Shown: one piece after another, positions 1 to 8,490 of the stretch
Layout: each line of letters starts with the position of its first letter
Numbering within the stretch: the stretch's first letter is position 1
NCBI RefSeq assembly: GCF_001570585.1
Contig: NZ_BBXF01000004.1
Coordinates: forward strand, 310,001-374,000
Length of the DNA: 64,000 bases
Direction of reading: 5' to 3'
DNA from: Herbidospora daliensis
Lineage (GTDB): Bacteria; Actinomycetota; Actinomycetes; Streptosporangiales; Streptosporangiaceae
Position numbers and translations under genes: made by a program
Notes under the pieces: generated by a model
What the model was told of the DNA's origin: nothing
Database searches by the model: none
The model's input: the letters and a program-made list of their open reading frames with translations, nothing else

Positions 1-1107
1 ACCACACTGCGCTTCGACGACGTGAAGCCCGCCGTGGGACACCGGATCCAATCGCGGTTGCACTACCTGCGCAGCGAGCGCGCCGACACCCTCTACCAGT
101 TCGGGCTCCACCTGCCGGGCGCGACCATGCCCCTGACCTACGTGGCCTTCTCACGCTGCGACCGGCAGTACGTCATGGACGCCCTGACCGGCCACGGCCT
201 GGCCGCAGCCCCTCACGAGATCCTCGTGCTCACCCGCATGCACGGGCTGGCCGGCATCCCGGCCAATCTGATGAGCCTGACCATCGGCCGGGCCGTCCGC
301 GCGATAAAGGACAGGTCGGACACCAGATTCGTCATCACGGCCTTCAACCCCATGCTGGGTTTCGACGGCCGTTCGTTCCGGGCCGCCGGATTCCGCGCCA
401 TCGCGTCGTCACCGGTGACCTACGCCTATGATCAGAGGGGTTTCTTCCAGACCCGGCGCATTTCCCGGAAACTGTTCCCGCAGCGACTCGACACCCCGAA
501 CAACGTGCTGATGGTCCTGGGCGTGCCGACGGCGGCCAAAGACGAGGTCGCGACGCTGGACGGATTGGTGGAGATTCCGCCCGAGGTCCATTCCCGGGTC
601 GACCCCATCAATCCGCCCGCGATCGATTTCTCGTCGGCCGGCTGGAGTCAATGGTTGTGCGAACACCGCGCCCTGCTGGAGAACCACTGGTCCGGCGCGA
701 CCGCCCATCCGAAGTATTTCGAGATCCCCCGGGGAGAGGCCGACCCGCGCGGCCAGTGCGGAGTGGCGTCGGTATGGCTGGCCCGCAGGCTCCGCACCGA
801 TCTCCGGGTCGAGCCCACCTACTGTTTCGGGCGGCTCAGCTTCGATGCGGCCGGTGTCGGCGACGTCGACCACCACTGCTGGGTCGAGATCGGTGAGGGG
901 AACGACCCCCGCCGGACGGTCATCGACCTCACCGGCGACCAGGCCGAGGGAAACGCCGAACGGATCATCACGGGCCCCCACGACGAATTACGGGCCCGCG
1001 GAATCCATTACGAGCCGATCTCACGACTGCCGCTCGACGCGTTGCCCACCGATCGGGTATGGCCGCGATTCCTCGATCTCGATGACAGGCTCGGGCCCCG
1101 GCGTTAG
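1..1107 (+). CDS. Mom-like acyltransferase fold fused to a Cys-His-Asp (YunG/transglutaminase-like) domain, 5'-truncated
   Basis: The frame is already open at base 1, so the true start probably lies left of the window; the first usable start inside is GTG at 22. Residues (numbered from 22) about 1-145 resemble the GNAT-like Mom family: a HYL near the start, EILVLTR, an N-x2-S-x3-GR stretch and a GFDG...AAGF segment. Residues about 240-310 carry a likely catalytic triad: Cys in GQCGVAS (about 246), His in DHHCWVEI (about 285) and Asp in VIDLTGDQ (about 302), as in small YunG-like proteins of the transglutaminase/papain superfamily. The family assignment is by motif reading only and the substrate is unknown. 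The next gene follows on the same strand after 41 bases. Confidence 0.55.
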   Translation, partial: TTLRFDDVKPAVGHRIQSRLHYLRSERADTLYQFGLHLPGATMPLTYVAFSRCDRQYVMDALTGHGLAAAPHEILVLTRMHGLAGIPANLMSLTIGRAVRAIKDRSDTRFVITAFNPMLGFDGRSFRAAGFRAIASSPVTYAYDQRGFFQTRRISRKLFPQRLDTPNNVLMVLGVPTAAKDEVATLDGLVEIPPEVHSRVDPINPPAIDFSSAGWSQWLCEHRALLENHWSGATAHPKYFEIPRGEADPRGQCGVASVWLARRLRTDLRVEPTYCFGRLSFDAAGVGDVDHHCWVEIGEGNDPRRTVIDLTGDQAEGNAERIITGPHDELRARGIHYEPISRLPLDALPTDRVWPRFLDLDDRLGPRR

Positions 1108-1148
1108 GGTGACGCCGCCCGTTCTACGTTCAAATGAGGAAATCGAGC

Positions 1149-2189
1149 ATGCCCGGCGACCGCCCCCAGGTTCTCCTCCTCTCGTCCAACCACAGGCGGA
1201 GGTACGCCGAGGACATCCTCAGCGCCCTGGCCCTGCCGAGAGGCGCCGTCATCCAGTTCCGCTACGACGCCGAATACGTGGCGCCCCGGCTCCGCGAGAA
1301 GATCGCCAACGGCACGGTGGTGACCACCCGCTGCCTGCTCGCGTTCGTGGCCGACGTCGAGACCGACGCCCCGTTCATGGTGCCCGTGCGCTTCGCGACC
1401 GTGGTGAGCGCCGAATCGGTCGCCGACGTCGTGCTCTTCCGGCTGCAGGTGGAGGACTATCCGAGCCTCGATGAGTTTCCGACGACCGAAACCGAGATCC
1501 GCGGAGCGGGCAAGCGGTTCGTCGACACGCTGATCCAGCGCAACGGGCAGCACTACTTCCCGGCGGCGAGCCAGTTCGCCGACCTGCACTGCCACGAGCC
1601 CGTCGGGACCGATCCGCAGTCGTGGCTCGGCGTGGCCCGGCGGCTGGCCCGGCACGACGAGTTCGCCAAGTCCTATTTCGTCCGGGTCGAACCACCCCGG
1701 ACCCCCAGCGGAAAGACGATCAAGTTCGACGCCTCCGGACAACTGAGCGTGAGCGACCGTCAGCCGGTGAAGATCCGGGTGAACTTCTTCTCCGCCGACT
1801 ACTCCGAGAGCCCCAAGCAGCTCACCTGCGCCACCGACGGCACCTACCTGCGGATCTCCTCCGACGACTCCTATGACGTCGCGCTGCGCTACGACTCGGT
1901 GGAGTTCTGGCTCCAGCCGGCGGTGCTCAGTTTCGACGCGCTGGCCCGGGTGACGGTCAAACTCTCGGCCGACCGGCTGACGACCAACGCCGGGTTCCCG
2001 GTGGTCGTGCGGCGGTCGCGGTCGCGGCTCGCGCTGCGGCTTGGGGCGAGCGGGCTGGGAGCGATCCTGGTGGCGCTGCCGGCCGTGCTGGGGAGCGGGG
2101 TCGCCCTCGAGTGGCGGCTGCTGCCGGCGGTCGCCGGGGCGGTGCTGCTGGCGTTGTCGACCGTCGTCATCTCACGGGGAGAGAAGTGA
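1149..2189 (+). CDS. Hypothetical protein with two C-terminal membrane segments
   Basis: A 346-residue protein I do not recognise. ATG at 1149 is preferred over the in-frame ATG at 1134 because a GAGGA ribosome site (1136-1140) sits 8 bases before it and overlaps the earlier candidate. The body is soluble-looking, with charged and beta-rich stretches. The last 50 residues form two hydrophobic helices (around ASGLGAILVALPAVLG and AVAGAVLLALSTVVI) ending in a short charged tail, so the protein is probably anchored by its C-terminus with most of it cytoplasmic. Its 3' end overlaps the convergent HD-domain gene by 23 bases. Confidence 0.6.
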   Translation: MPGDRPQVLLLSSNHRRRYAEDILSALALPRGAVIQFRYDAEYVAPRLREKIANGTVVTTRCLLAFVADVETDAPFMVPVRFATVVSAESVADVVLFRLQVEDYPSLDEFPTTETEIRGAGKRFVDTLIQRNGQHYFPAASQFADLHCHEPVGTDPQSWLGVARRLARHDEFAKSYFVRVEPPRTPSGKTIKFDASGQLSVSDRQPVKIRVNFFSADYSESPKQLTCATDGTYLRISSDDSYDVALRYDSVEFWLQPAVLSFDALARVTVKLSADRLTTNAGFPVVVRRSRSRLALRLGASGLGAILVALPAVLGSGVALEWRLLPAVAGAVLLALSTVVISRGEK

Positions 2190-2790
2190 CCCCGCCGGCG
2201 AAGAACTCGGGGCGGCGGGCGAACTCCTCGCACAGTTCGTCAAAGAGCGGCAGCAAGGCGGGGAAGGTGGCCGTGATCTTGCGCCGGGCCACCTCCTCCG
2301 TCACCTTGTAGGCCGACCAGGTGGGCCGCACGGGATGGCGGTCGCCCAGCAGCGTGGTCATGTGGGGAAGCAGCTTGTCGAGCGCGTAGACGAACCTGCT
2401 CTCGGCGTCGTCGAGCCTCTTGTAGCGGTAGAGGTCGTCGATCAGCCATGGGAACCGGTCGCCGAACTCGGCCCGGATGCGTTCCCTGGCCTCCTCTTCG
2501 CGCAGCTCCTTCTTGTCGAGGTCGCCCGCGTCGGCGTAGACCGACACGTCGCCGGAGTAGATCTCCGGCAGGTCGTGGATGAGGGCGTATTTGGCGAGCA
2601 GTCCCTGATCGAGCTTCTCGTCGACGAGCGGAGCGACGATGACGGCGACCAGTCCGAGGGCGAAGGAGTGTTCCGCATCGTTCTCGCGGCGGTCGACCGA
2701 CTCGGGGACGACCGACACCCGCGCCACGTGGTAGGGCGGAACCGCCAGCTCACGCACGACGAGCCGCAGGATTCCCATGTCCATGGCCAC
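2167..2790 (-). CDS. HD-domain phosphohydrolase (YfbR/5'-nucleotidase-like)
   Basis: A 207-residue HD-superfamily protein. Metal-binding residues are visible: His41 in NDAEHS, the HD pair His72-Asp73 in ALIHDLPE, and a downstream Asp in DKLLPH. The spacing and length match the YfbR-like nucleotidases, which remove phosphate from deoxynucleoside monophosphates in the cytoplasm. In-frame ATGs at 2784 and 2778 are alternative starts. It lies 29 bases downstream of the nuclease/lamin-tail gene on the same strand and may be co-transcribed with it. Substrate specificity cannot be read from the sequence. Confidence 0.8.
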   Translation of the reverse strand: MAMDMGILRLVVRELAVPPYHVARVSVVPESVDRRENDAEHSFALGLVAVIVAPLVDEKLDQGLLAKYALIHDLPEIYSGDVSVYADAGDLDKKELREEEARERIRAEFGDRFPWLIDDLYRYKRLDDAESRFVYALDKLLPHMTTLLGDRHPVRPTWSAYKVTEEVARRKITATFPALLPLFDELCEEFARRPEFFAGGVTSLPVR

Positions 2791-2819
2791 GGCTCCACCC
2801 TAGACGACGTTGATCGAGG

Positions 2820-4052
2820 TCAGCGGCCGAAGACGATCGTCCGGCCGGTCTGGACCTGCTCCTTCTTGTACGTCACCGTGTCGATCACCACGTCGTCCGG
2901 CCCGACCAGCATGATCGAGTCGCTCTCGTTGTTGAGCCAGCCCACCTTCACGACCCTGACCTCGCCCGCCTCGATCGGGCCCGTCAACGCCGTCCGGTTG
3001 CCCGAGGTGTCGCGCAGGTGCCAGCCGTCGAGTGCGATCGGGCCGGGGGTCACGTTCAAGAGGGTGATCTTCTCGGCGCCCGCGTCGGCGCCGGCCGGGT
3101 TGGGCAGGGCGGCCACGATCACCAGGTCGCCGGTGACCGCCGTCGGCGGGGTGGTCGGGCCGGTGGCCGGGTCGGGGGCGATGACGAAGTCCTCGGGCCA
3201 GACCGTCAGTTCGATCTGGTCGCCCGACGCGCGCACGACGTCGTGCAGGTTGCCGTGTTCCCGTCGGCCGATCAGCCAGACGGCGTCGTCGCGGTGGACC
3301 GGGTCGGCGCGCAGCCAGGTGTCGAACTGGTCGAAGCCGGTGAAGCCGGCGGCGAAGTAGGGCACCAGGCGGCGGAACAACTTCGGCCAGATGACGGTCT
3401 CGTCGAGCGTTTCGGGGGTGACCGTGGCGGGGTTGCCGGGGTGGCCGTCGGCGTGGGGCCACAGGCCGGTGGCGGGGCGGGCGGCGCGGGAGACGCCCGC
3501 CAGGTGGTCGCGCAGGTCGACCGGCAGGGTGGCGTAGTAGGCCGGGTAGGCCAGGCCCTCGGCCAGCAGGGCGCGGTTGGCCGACGCGTCGGCCAGGTCG
3601 GGCGTCAGGAAGATCGGCGCGCCGTCGGGGGTGTCGGTGGCGCCGCCGTAGACGAAGGCGATCAGGCGGCCGTTGGCGTCGACGCCGTTCGTCAGGACGT
3701 GGCCGCTGATCGAGTCCTGGTCGGCGCGCTTCACCTTGTTCGGGAGGTCGTCGAAGAACTCGACGCCGGTGAAGCCGAGCAGGGCCAGCAGCCGGTCGCG
3801 GGCGGCGTAGGCCCAGTCGAGCCGCTGGTGGGTCTCCTCGAAGTGGGTCTCCAGGGCGTCGATCGCCTCCAGGCGGACCGAGACGCCGCGCCGGTTCAGG
3901 TCGGGCGAGGCGCCCGACGGCCTCGGGAGCGCCTCGATCAGCGCGGGCGTGTCGGGGAGGAACTTGATCGTGTCACCGTCGGGCTCGGGGCCCTGGCGCG
4001 GGAGATCGGGATATCTGATCACGAAATTGCCGCGCAATAGCGTATATGTCAT
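2820..4052 (-). CDS. Staphylococcal-nuclease-like N-terminus with C-terminal lamin-tail domain
   Basis: A 410-residue protein. The N-terminal part has DGDTIKF and VSVRLEAIDALETH, which match the D-G-D-T and R-L-x-x-I-D-x-x-E features of staphylococcal nuclease (SNase) domains. The middle is unassigned. About residues 306-405 form a beta-rich lamin-tail domain (VIVAALPNP..., EKITLLNVT..., DGWHLRDTSG), a module often attached to secreted or DNA-acting bacterial nucleases. I see no signal peptide, so it may be cytoplasmic. It sits 39 bases downstream of the response regulator on the same strand. Whether the nuclease active site is complete is uncertain. Confidence 0.65.
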   Translation of the reverse strand: MTYTLLRGNFVIRYPDLPRQGPEPDGDTIKFLPDTPALIEALPRPSGASPDLNRRGVSVRLEAIDALETHFEETHQRLDWAYAARDRLLALLGFTGVEFFDDLPNKVKRADQDSISGHVLTNGVDANGRLIAFVYGGATDTPDGAPIFLTPDLADASANRALLAEGLAYPAYYATLPVDLRDHLAGVSRAARPATGLWPHADGHPGNPATVTPETLDETVIWPKLFRRLVPYFAAGFTGFDQFDTWLRADPVHRDDAVWLIGRREHGNLHDVVRASGDQIELTVWPEDFVIAPDPATGPTTPPTAVTGDLVIVAALPNPAGADAGAEKITLLNVTPGPIALDGWHLRDTSGNRTALTGPIEAGEVRVVKVGWLNNESDSIMLVGPDDVVIDTVTYKKEQVQTGRTIVFGR

Positions 4053-4091
4053 CGCCTATCACCCCGTGGCGAGAATAACCGGGGCGGGAAT

Positions 4092-4703
4092 TCAGATCCA
4101 GCCCGCTTCCGTGGCTATGCGTATCGCGTCCACCCGGTTTCTCGCGTTGAGTTTGGTGACGATTTTGGTCAGATAGTTTCGTACCGTTCCGACCGAAACG
4201 TGCATTTGCGCGGCGATCTCCGGGGGTTCCGCTCCCCCGGCCGCCAGGCGGAGCACCTGGATCTCGCGGCCCGACAGGGGGATGTCGCCGACGTCCCATG
4301 CGGTCAGCGCCAGCTGCGGGTCGATGATGCGGCGGCCGGCGGCCACCTCCCGCACCGCCTGCGCCAGGCGCTCCGACGGGGTGTCCTTCAGCAGGAAGCC
4401 CGACACCGAGACCGACAACGCCCGCCGCAGCGTGCCCGGACGGCCCAGGCCGGTGAGGATGAGCGTGTGGCACGACGGGAGTTTGGCGTGCAGTTCCTCG
4501 GCCGCCGACAGGCCGTCGACGACGGGCAGGTCGACGTCGAGGATCGCCACGTCGGGGCGGTGTTCGAGGGCGGCCGGCACGATGTCGGCGCCGCTGCCGA
4601 CCTGGGCCACGACGGTGAGGTCGGGTTCCAGTTCCAGCAGGGCGGCCAGGGCGCCGCGGACGATGCGCACGTCCTCGGCGAGGAGGATCCGTAACGTCAG
4701 CAC
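4092..4703 (-). CDS. NarL/LuxR-family response regulator
   Basis: A 203-residue two-component output regulator. The receiver domain has the acidic pocket (LAEDVRIV), the phospho-acceptor Asp in AILDVDLPVVDG, the Thr/Ser in LILTG and the conserved Lys in FLLKDT. The C-terminal LuxR-type helix-turn-helix begins at LSGREIQVLRLAAGG and ends near the C-terminus. GTG at 4703 is chosen because a GGGGGA site lies 6 bases upstream and the receiver starts immediately after; a longer frame adds 10 unlikely residues. It lies 90 bases downstream of the double histidine kinase, its probable partner. Target promoters are unknown, but the RiPP operon just upstream is the natural candidate. Confidence 0.87.
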   Translation of the reverse strand: MLTLRILLAEDVRIVRGALAALLELEPDLTVVAQVGSGADIVPAALEHRPDVAILDVDLPVVDGLSAAEELHAKLPSCHTLILTGLGRPGTLRRALSVSVSGFLLKDTPSERLAQAVREVAAGRRIIDPQLALTAWDVGDIPLSGREIQVLRLAAGGAEPPEIAAQMHVSVGTVRNYLTKIVTKLNARNRVDAIRIATEAGWI

Positions 4704-4793
4704 GCCATTCCCCCGGCCGGTCCACAAGGTCAAAATGAATCTTGTACCGAGGTTACGCGAATAGGCAATGCCGACATTCTTGACAGAACGTCA

Positions 4794-6998
4794 TTATGGG
4801 ATGTCGGCTTTAAGAAGGAACGTCCCGGCACTTCGTTCATATTTCAACGAACCGCCGATGGATTCGAGGCGTTCGGCCAGGTCATCAAGGGCGGTGCCGG
4901 GCTCGGCAGGGGCCATCAGCGTGACCACTCCGTCGTTCCAGACGGTCAGCGAGCCGTCGGCGAAGGTGATCTCGCAGGAGCTCGCGGCGCTGTGCCGCAG
5001 CACGTTCGTCACCGCCTCGCGCAGCACGACCGCGAGGATCGCGTCGGCCTCCGCCGGGACGTCGCAGGCGCCGTCGCGGACACACACCCCGGCCGCCGCC
5101 AGGGTCGCGCGGGCGGAGTCGAGTTCGGCGGTGAAGCTCATGTGGCGGTAGCCGCTGGCCACGGATCTGACGTCGGCGACGGCGCGGCGGGCGACGTCCA
5201 GGACGTCGGCGAGTTCGGCGCGGGCCCGGTCGCCCGAGCCCGGGAGCAGGCGGTAGGCGCGTTCGCTCTTGACCGTCATGGCGGCCAGGTCGTGGCCGAG
5301 CAGGTCGTGCAGTTCGCGGGCGACGCGTAATCGTTCCCGGGTGACCGCGCCGCGCGCGAGGTCGTCCCGGGCCTGGTCGACCTGGGCGACGAGGCCGGAC
5401 AGTTCGCCGATGCCGTACACGACCAGGCCGGTCAGCAGGGTCGAGAGGGCCAGGTAGGCGGTCCACTCCCCCGTGTCGCCCTGGACGACCGACAGGCCCG
5501 CCACGCTGACGCCGACGGCGGCGTAGCAGGCCCAGCGCCACACGCCCGGCAGCACCATCAGCGCCGTGCCGGCCAGGAAGCCGCCCATGGAACCCCACGG
5601 TTCGCCGATCCAGAGCAGCGGCAGGTAGGTGGCGACCGCCTGGACCGGCAGCGCGGCCCGGCGCAGGAAGCCGAGGGAGACGGCGATCTGGACGCCGACC
5701 AGCACGGCCACGCACAGCGCGAACTCCAGCAGGCTCAGCGCCTGGGGATGCCGGCCGAGCACGTTCACGACCATCAGCACCCCGTAGCCGAGCAGCACGA
5801 CGACGGCGATCGTGCGGGCCACCCGCAGGTGCCAGGGCTGGCCGGTGATCTGGGCGAACGTCCACGTCACCGGGTCGTCGGCGGCCTGCGGGGCCGGACC
5901 GGCGGCCGGGACCTCGGCGGTGAAGGTGAACCACTCGCCGTCGAGGGTCGTGGTGCTGACGCCCCCGGCCTCCTCGACGCGGGCCGCCAGGTTGTCCAGG
6001 CCCGCGCCCCCGCCGGGCTCGGAGCCGCCGACGTCGGCGGCGTCGTTGACCACCCGCAACACGACGCGGTCGCCCTCGCGGGCGGTCTCCAGCAGGCAGT
6101 ACTGCGCCTTGCTGTGCCGCAGCACGTTGGTCACGGCCTCGCGCAGCACGATCGCCAGGACGGTGTCGACCTCCTCCGGCAGCGGGCCGGGGGCCAGCCG
6201 GACCTCGACGTCCATGTCGGCGGCGATCAGCATCGACTCGGCCGAGCGCGCCTCGGCGGCCAGCGACATCGGGCGGCTGCCGCCCGCGACCACCCGCACG
6301 TCGCCGAGCGCCTGGCGCGACAGCGTGAGCACGTCGCGCAGTTCGCGGCGGGCGCGTTCGGCCGAGGCGGGCAGCAGGCGGTAGGCCAGCTCGCTCTTCA
6401 GGGTCAGCGCCGAGACGTTGTAGCCGAGCAGGTCGTGCAGGTCGCGGGCCACCCGCAGGCGTTCCTGCGCGACGGCCACCCCGGCGAGCTCGCCCCGGGC
6501 GGCGTGCACGGTCAGCGCCAGCGACGCCAGCGAGCTCACGCCGTAGACCATCAGTCCCGTCAGGGCGGTGAAGTAGGCGCCGTAGACGACGTCGACGGTC
6601 GCCAGGCCCGTCCAGGTGAGCGCGAGCGACATGGCGGCGGGCACGGCGGCGTACAGTGCCCAGCGCAGCGGGCCCGCGACGGCGAGCAGCATCGAACCGG
6701 CGAGGAACCCGGCGAGGGACCCGGCCTGCGGACCGGCCCAGGCGAACGGCGCGAACGTGACGACGGCCTGCGCCGACAACGTCGCCGCCTTCAGCGGCGC
6801 CCGCCACGACAACACGTCGCGGGTCGAGTGGACGAGCTGGAGCCCGAAGCCCAGGAGCAGGCAGGCCGCGAACGCGCCGAGCGACCATCCGCGCAGGCCC
6901 TCGTCCCAGACGAACATCAGGGCGTTGAAGGTGTAGCCGAACAGCACGGCGCCGATGACGCCACGCGCCATCAGTACGGGGCGTATCCCTAACGACAC
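4794..6998 (-). CDS. Double (tandem-fused) DesK/NarX-type histidine kinase
   Basis: About 734 residues with GTG at 6998 (or the adjacent GTG at 7001, after a GAGGG site). The open frame continues upstream only as sequence overlapping SagB. The protein is two complete sensor kinases in a row. Each half has about five membrane helices followed by a HisKA_3 dimerisation domain with the phospho-acceptor His (ARDLHDLLGYN in the first, ARELHDLLGHD in the second), an HATPase N-box (REAVTNVLRHS in both) and a degenerate glycine-rich end (GLDNLAARVEE / ALDDLAERLES). Both His residues are intact. It begins about 30 bases after the SagB stop, implying co-transcription with the RiPP genes. Confidence 0.85.
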   Translation of the reverse strand: MSLGIRPVLMARGVIGAVLFGYTFNALMFVWDEGLRGWSLGAFAACLLLGFGLQLVHSTRDVLSWRAPLKAATLSAQAVVTFAPFAWAGPQAGSLAGFLAGSMLLAVAGPLRWALYAAVPAAMSLALTWTGLATVDVVYGAYFTALTGLMVYGVSSLASLALTVHAARGELAGVAVAQERLRVARDLHDLLGYNVSALTLKSELAYRLLPASAERARRELRDVLTLSRQALGDVRVVAGGSRPMSLAAEARSAESMLIAADMDVEVRLAPGPLPEEVDTVLAIVLREAVTNVLRHSKAQYCLLETAREGDRVVLRVVNDAADVGGSEPGGGAGLDNLAARVEEAGGVSTTTLDGEWFTFTAEVPAAGPAPQAADDPVTWTFAQITGQPWHLRVARTIAVVVLLGYGVLMVVNVLGRHPQALSLLEFALCVAVLVGVQIAVSLGFLRRAALPVQAVATYLPLLWIGEPWGSMGGFLAGTALMVLPGVWRWACYAAVGVSVAGLSVVQGDTGEWTAYLALSTLLTGLVVYGIGELSGLVAQVDQARDDLARGAVTRERLRVARELHDLLGHDLAAMTVKSERAYRLLPGSGDRARAELADVLDVARRAVADVRSVASGYRHMSFTAELDSARATLAAAGVCVRDGACDVPAEADAILAVVLREAVTNVLRHSAASSCEITFADGSLTVWNDGVVTLMAPAEPGTALDDLAERLESIGGSLKYERSAGTFLLKADIP

Positions 6999-7030
6999 CA
7001 CGGAGCCCTCACTTACCGGGAAATGTCGGC

Positions 7031-8479
7031 TTATGCGAGAAGTGCGGCGGCCAGCATCGGCCACTCGGCGTCGTTGACCGGATAGCCGTCGCCGGTGAAG
7101 CCGGTCCCGGCGTGGCCGACGGCGTAGCCGCACACGCTCGACTCGGTCCGCCAGTCGAGCCCGAACACCTGCGCCGACGCCTCGATGTCCGGCCCGTCGA
7201 GACGGCGCCCGGCCAGCCCCAGCGCGGTCGCGACCAGCGACAAGGTCTGCACCAGCGCGCCCGCGTCGGTGAGCACGAGCGAGTAGCCGAGCCCGTTGTA
7301 CTTCCACGACAACCGCCGGAACCGCGCGGTGACCATCAGCAGCACCGGCGGCGGGGAGGCCAGGTTGGCCGAGACGAGCAGCTCGTCGGGGTCGCCGTCG
7401 AGCGGGTTCAGGGCGTGCCGGTAGGGGTCGTAGTGGTAGACCCCGCGCGCCAGCCCGGCGCACCGATCGACGACGGCGTAGAGCTCCAGCTCGTGGCAGT
7501 CGCCGCTGGTCGGATGCGGACGGTCGCTCGTGGTGGCGGTCGCCTCGGTCGACGGGGAGCCGGTCAGCGACCGGACCCGGGCGGTCCGGTAGAGCAGCGC
7601 CCCCAGGTCGGTCAGGGTCATCGCCTCACCGGAGAAGGTCTGCGCCGGCCGGTGGGCCTCGGCGACGGCGGAGAAGGGCGGGTCGGCGGCCAGGTCGTCC
7701 CACGACGGGCGGGGCAGCGCGATGCCGTCGGCCGCCTCCTTCACGACCGGCTCGACGCTGCCGTGCTCGCCGAGCGGATAGGTCACGCCGAAGTCCTGGT
7801 CGTGGCGGCCCAGCGTGGAGCGGGTGTGGAACATCAGGTCGATCGGGGTCCACGCGGTCAGCGCGGGATCGTGGTCTTCGGCGAACTCCACCCGCTGGAA
7901 CGGGTCGCCGCCGACGGCCTCGACGACCATGCCGGCCGCCATCAGGTAGGAGATCACCGACCGGGTCTCCGGCCCGGCGTCCGCGGCCAGGGCCGGGCGC
8001 ATCAGCGTGCCCAGGTGGCCGATCGCGTCGGCGCGGTGCAGGATCACCCGATGGTGCGACAGCGGCGACTCCAGCAGGTAGTTGCCGCCGTCGGTGGTGA
8101 GCACGGCGAACCGCGACAACCTGACCGGATGGACCGGCGGCCGGTCGGGCAGCCGGAAGCCCGCCTGCGGGGTGAGCGGCACGACCGAGATGAGCGGCTG
8201 CTCCCGGTCGACGCCGAACGACCGCACGATCAGATGTCCGAGCCGGTCGAGCAGCACGCCGAGGGCTTGCCGGTCCGCGTCCGACCTGATGACGTTGCCG
8301 AGCGAGATCGGCCCCAGGCTCATCCGGCGCAGCGCCTCCACGACGGCCGGCGCGGGCATCGGGAGGACGGTGTCCTCCCAGCGCGAGTGCACGACGATCA
8401 CACCCTGGTCCGGGTCGGGTTCGACGAAGACGTCCTCGCGGAACGACCACAGGGGGAACGGGGGGAGCGAGTCGTGCAT
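7031..8479 (-). CDS. SagB-type FMN-dependent azoline dehydrogenase
   Basis: A 482-residue SagB-family (nitroreductase-fold) protein. The N-terminal half (about 1-260) is a poorly conserved extension common in actinobacterial SagB proteins. The C-terminal half carries the FMN-binding dehydrogenase: LYRTARVRS, then SGDCHELELYAVVDRCAGLARGVYHYDP, the signature SagB stretch, then AGALVQTLSLVATALGLAGR. In TOMM biosynthesis SagB oxidises azolines made by the YcaO cyclodehydratase to azoles. ATG at 8479 is preferred because a GAGGAG site lies 6 bases upstream; the longer open frame overlaps the cyclodehydratase gene. It follows that gene by 11 bases. Confidence 0.88.
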   Translation of the reverse strand: MHDSLPPFPLWSFREDVFVEPDPDQGVIVVHSRWEDTVLPMPAPAVVEALRRMSLGPISLGNVIRSDADRQALGVLLDRLGHLIVRSFGVDREQPLISVVPLTPQAGFRLPDRPPVHPVRLSRFAVLTTDGGNYLLESPLSHHRVILHRADAIGHLGTLMRPALAADAGPETRSVISYLMAAGMVVEAVGGDPFQRVEFAEDHDPALTAWTPIDLMFHTRSTLGRHDQDFGVTYPLGEHGSVEPVVKEAADGIALPRPSWDDLAADPPFSAVAEAHRPAQTFSGEAMTLTDLGALLYRTARVRSLTGSPSTEATATTSDRPHPTSGDCHELELYAVVDRCAGLARGVYHYDPYRHALNPLDGDPDELLVSANLASPPPVLLMVTARFRRLSWKYNGLGYSLVLTDAGALVQTLSLVATALGLAGRRLDGPDIEASAQVFGLDWRTESSVCGYAVGHAGTGFTGDGYPVNDAEWPMLAAALLA

Positions 8480-8490
8480 GTCGGCTCCTC

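Noticed and set aside
2041-4040. Long open frames antisense to the HD and nuclease genes
   Set aside because: They are low-complexity Gly/Val/Arg/Asp-rich, have no motifs, and mirror high-GC codon bias of the real leftward genes.
4794-7463. Longer start for the double kinase at 7463
   Set aside because: The extra 150 residues are Arg/Pro/Ala-rich and lie over the SagB gene; GTG 6998/7001 has a ribosome site.
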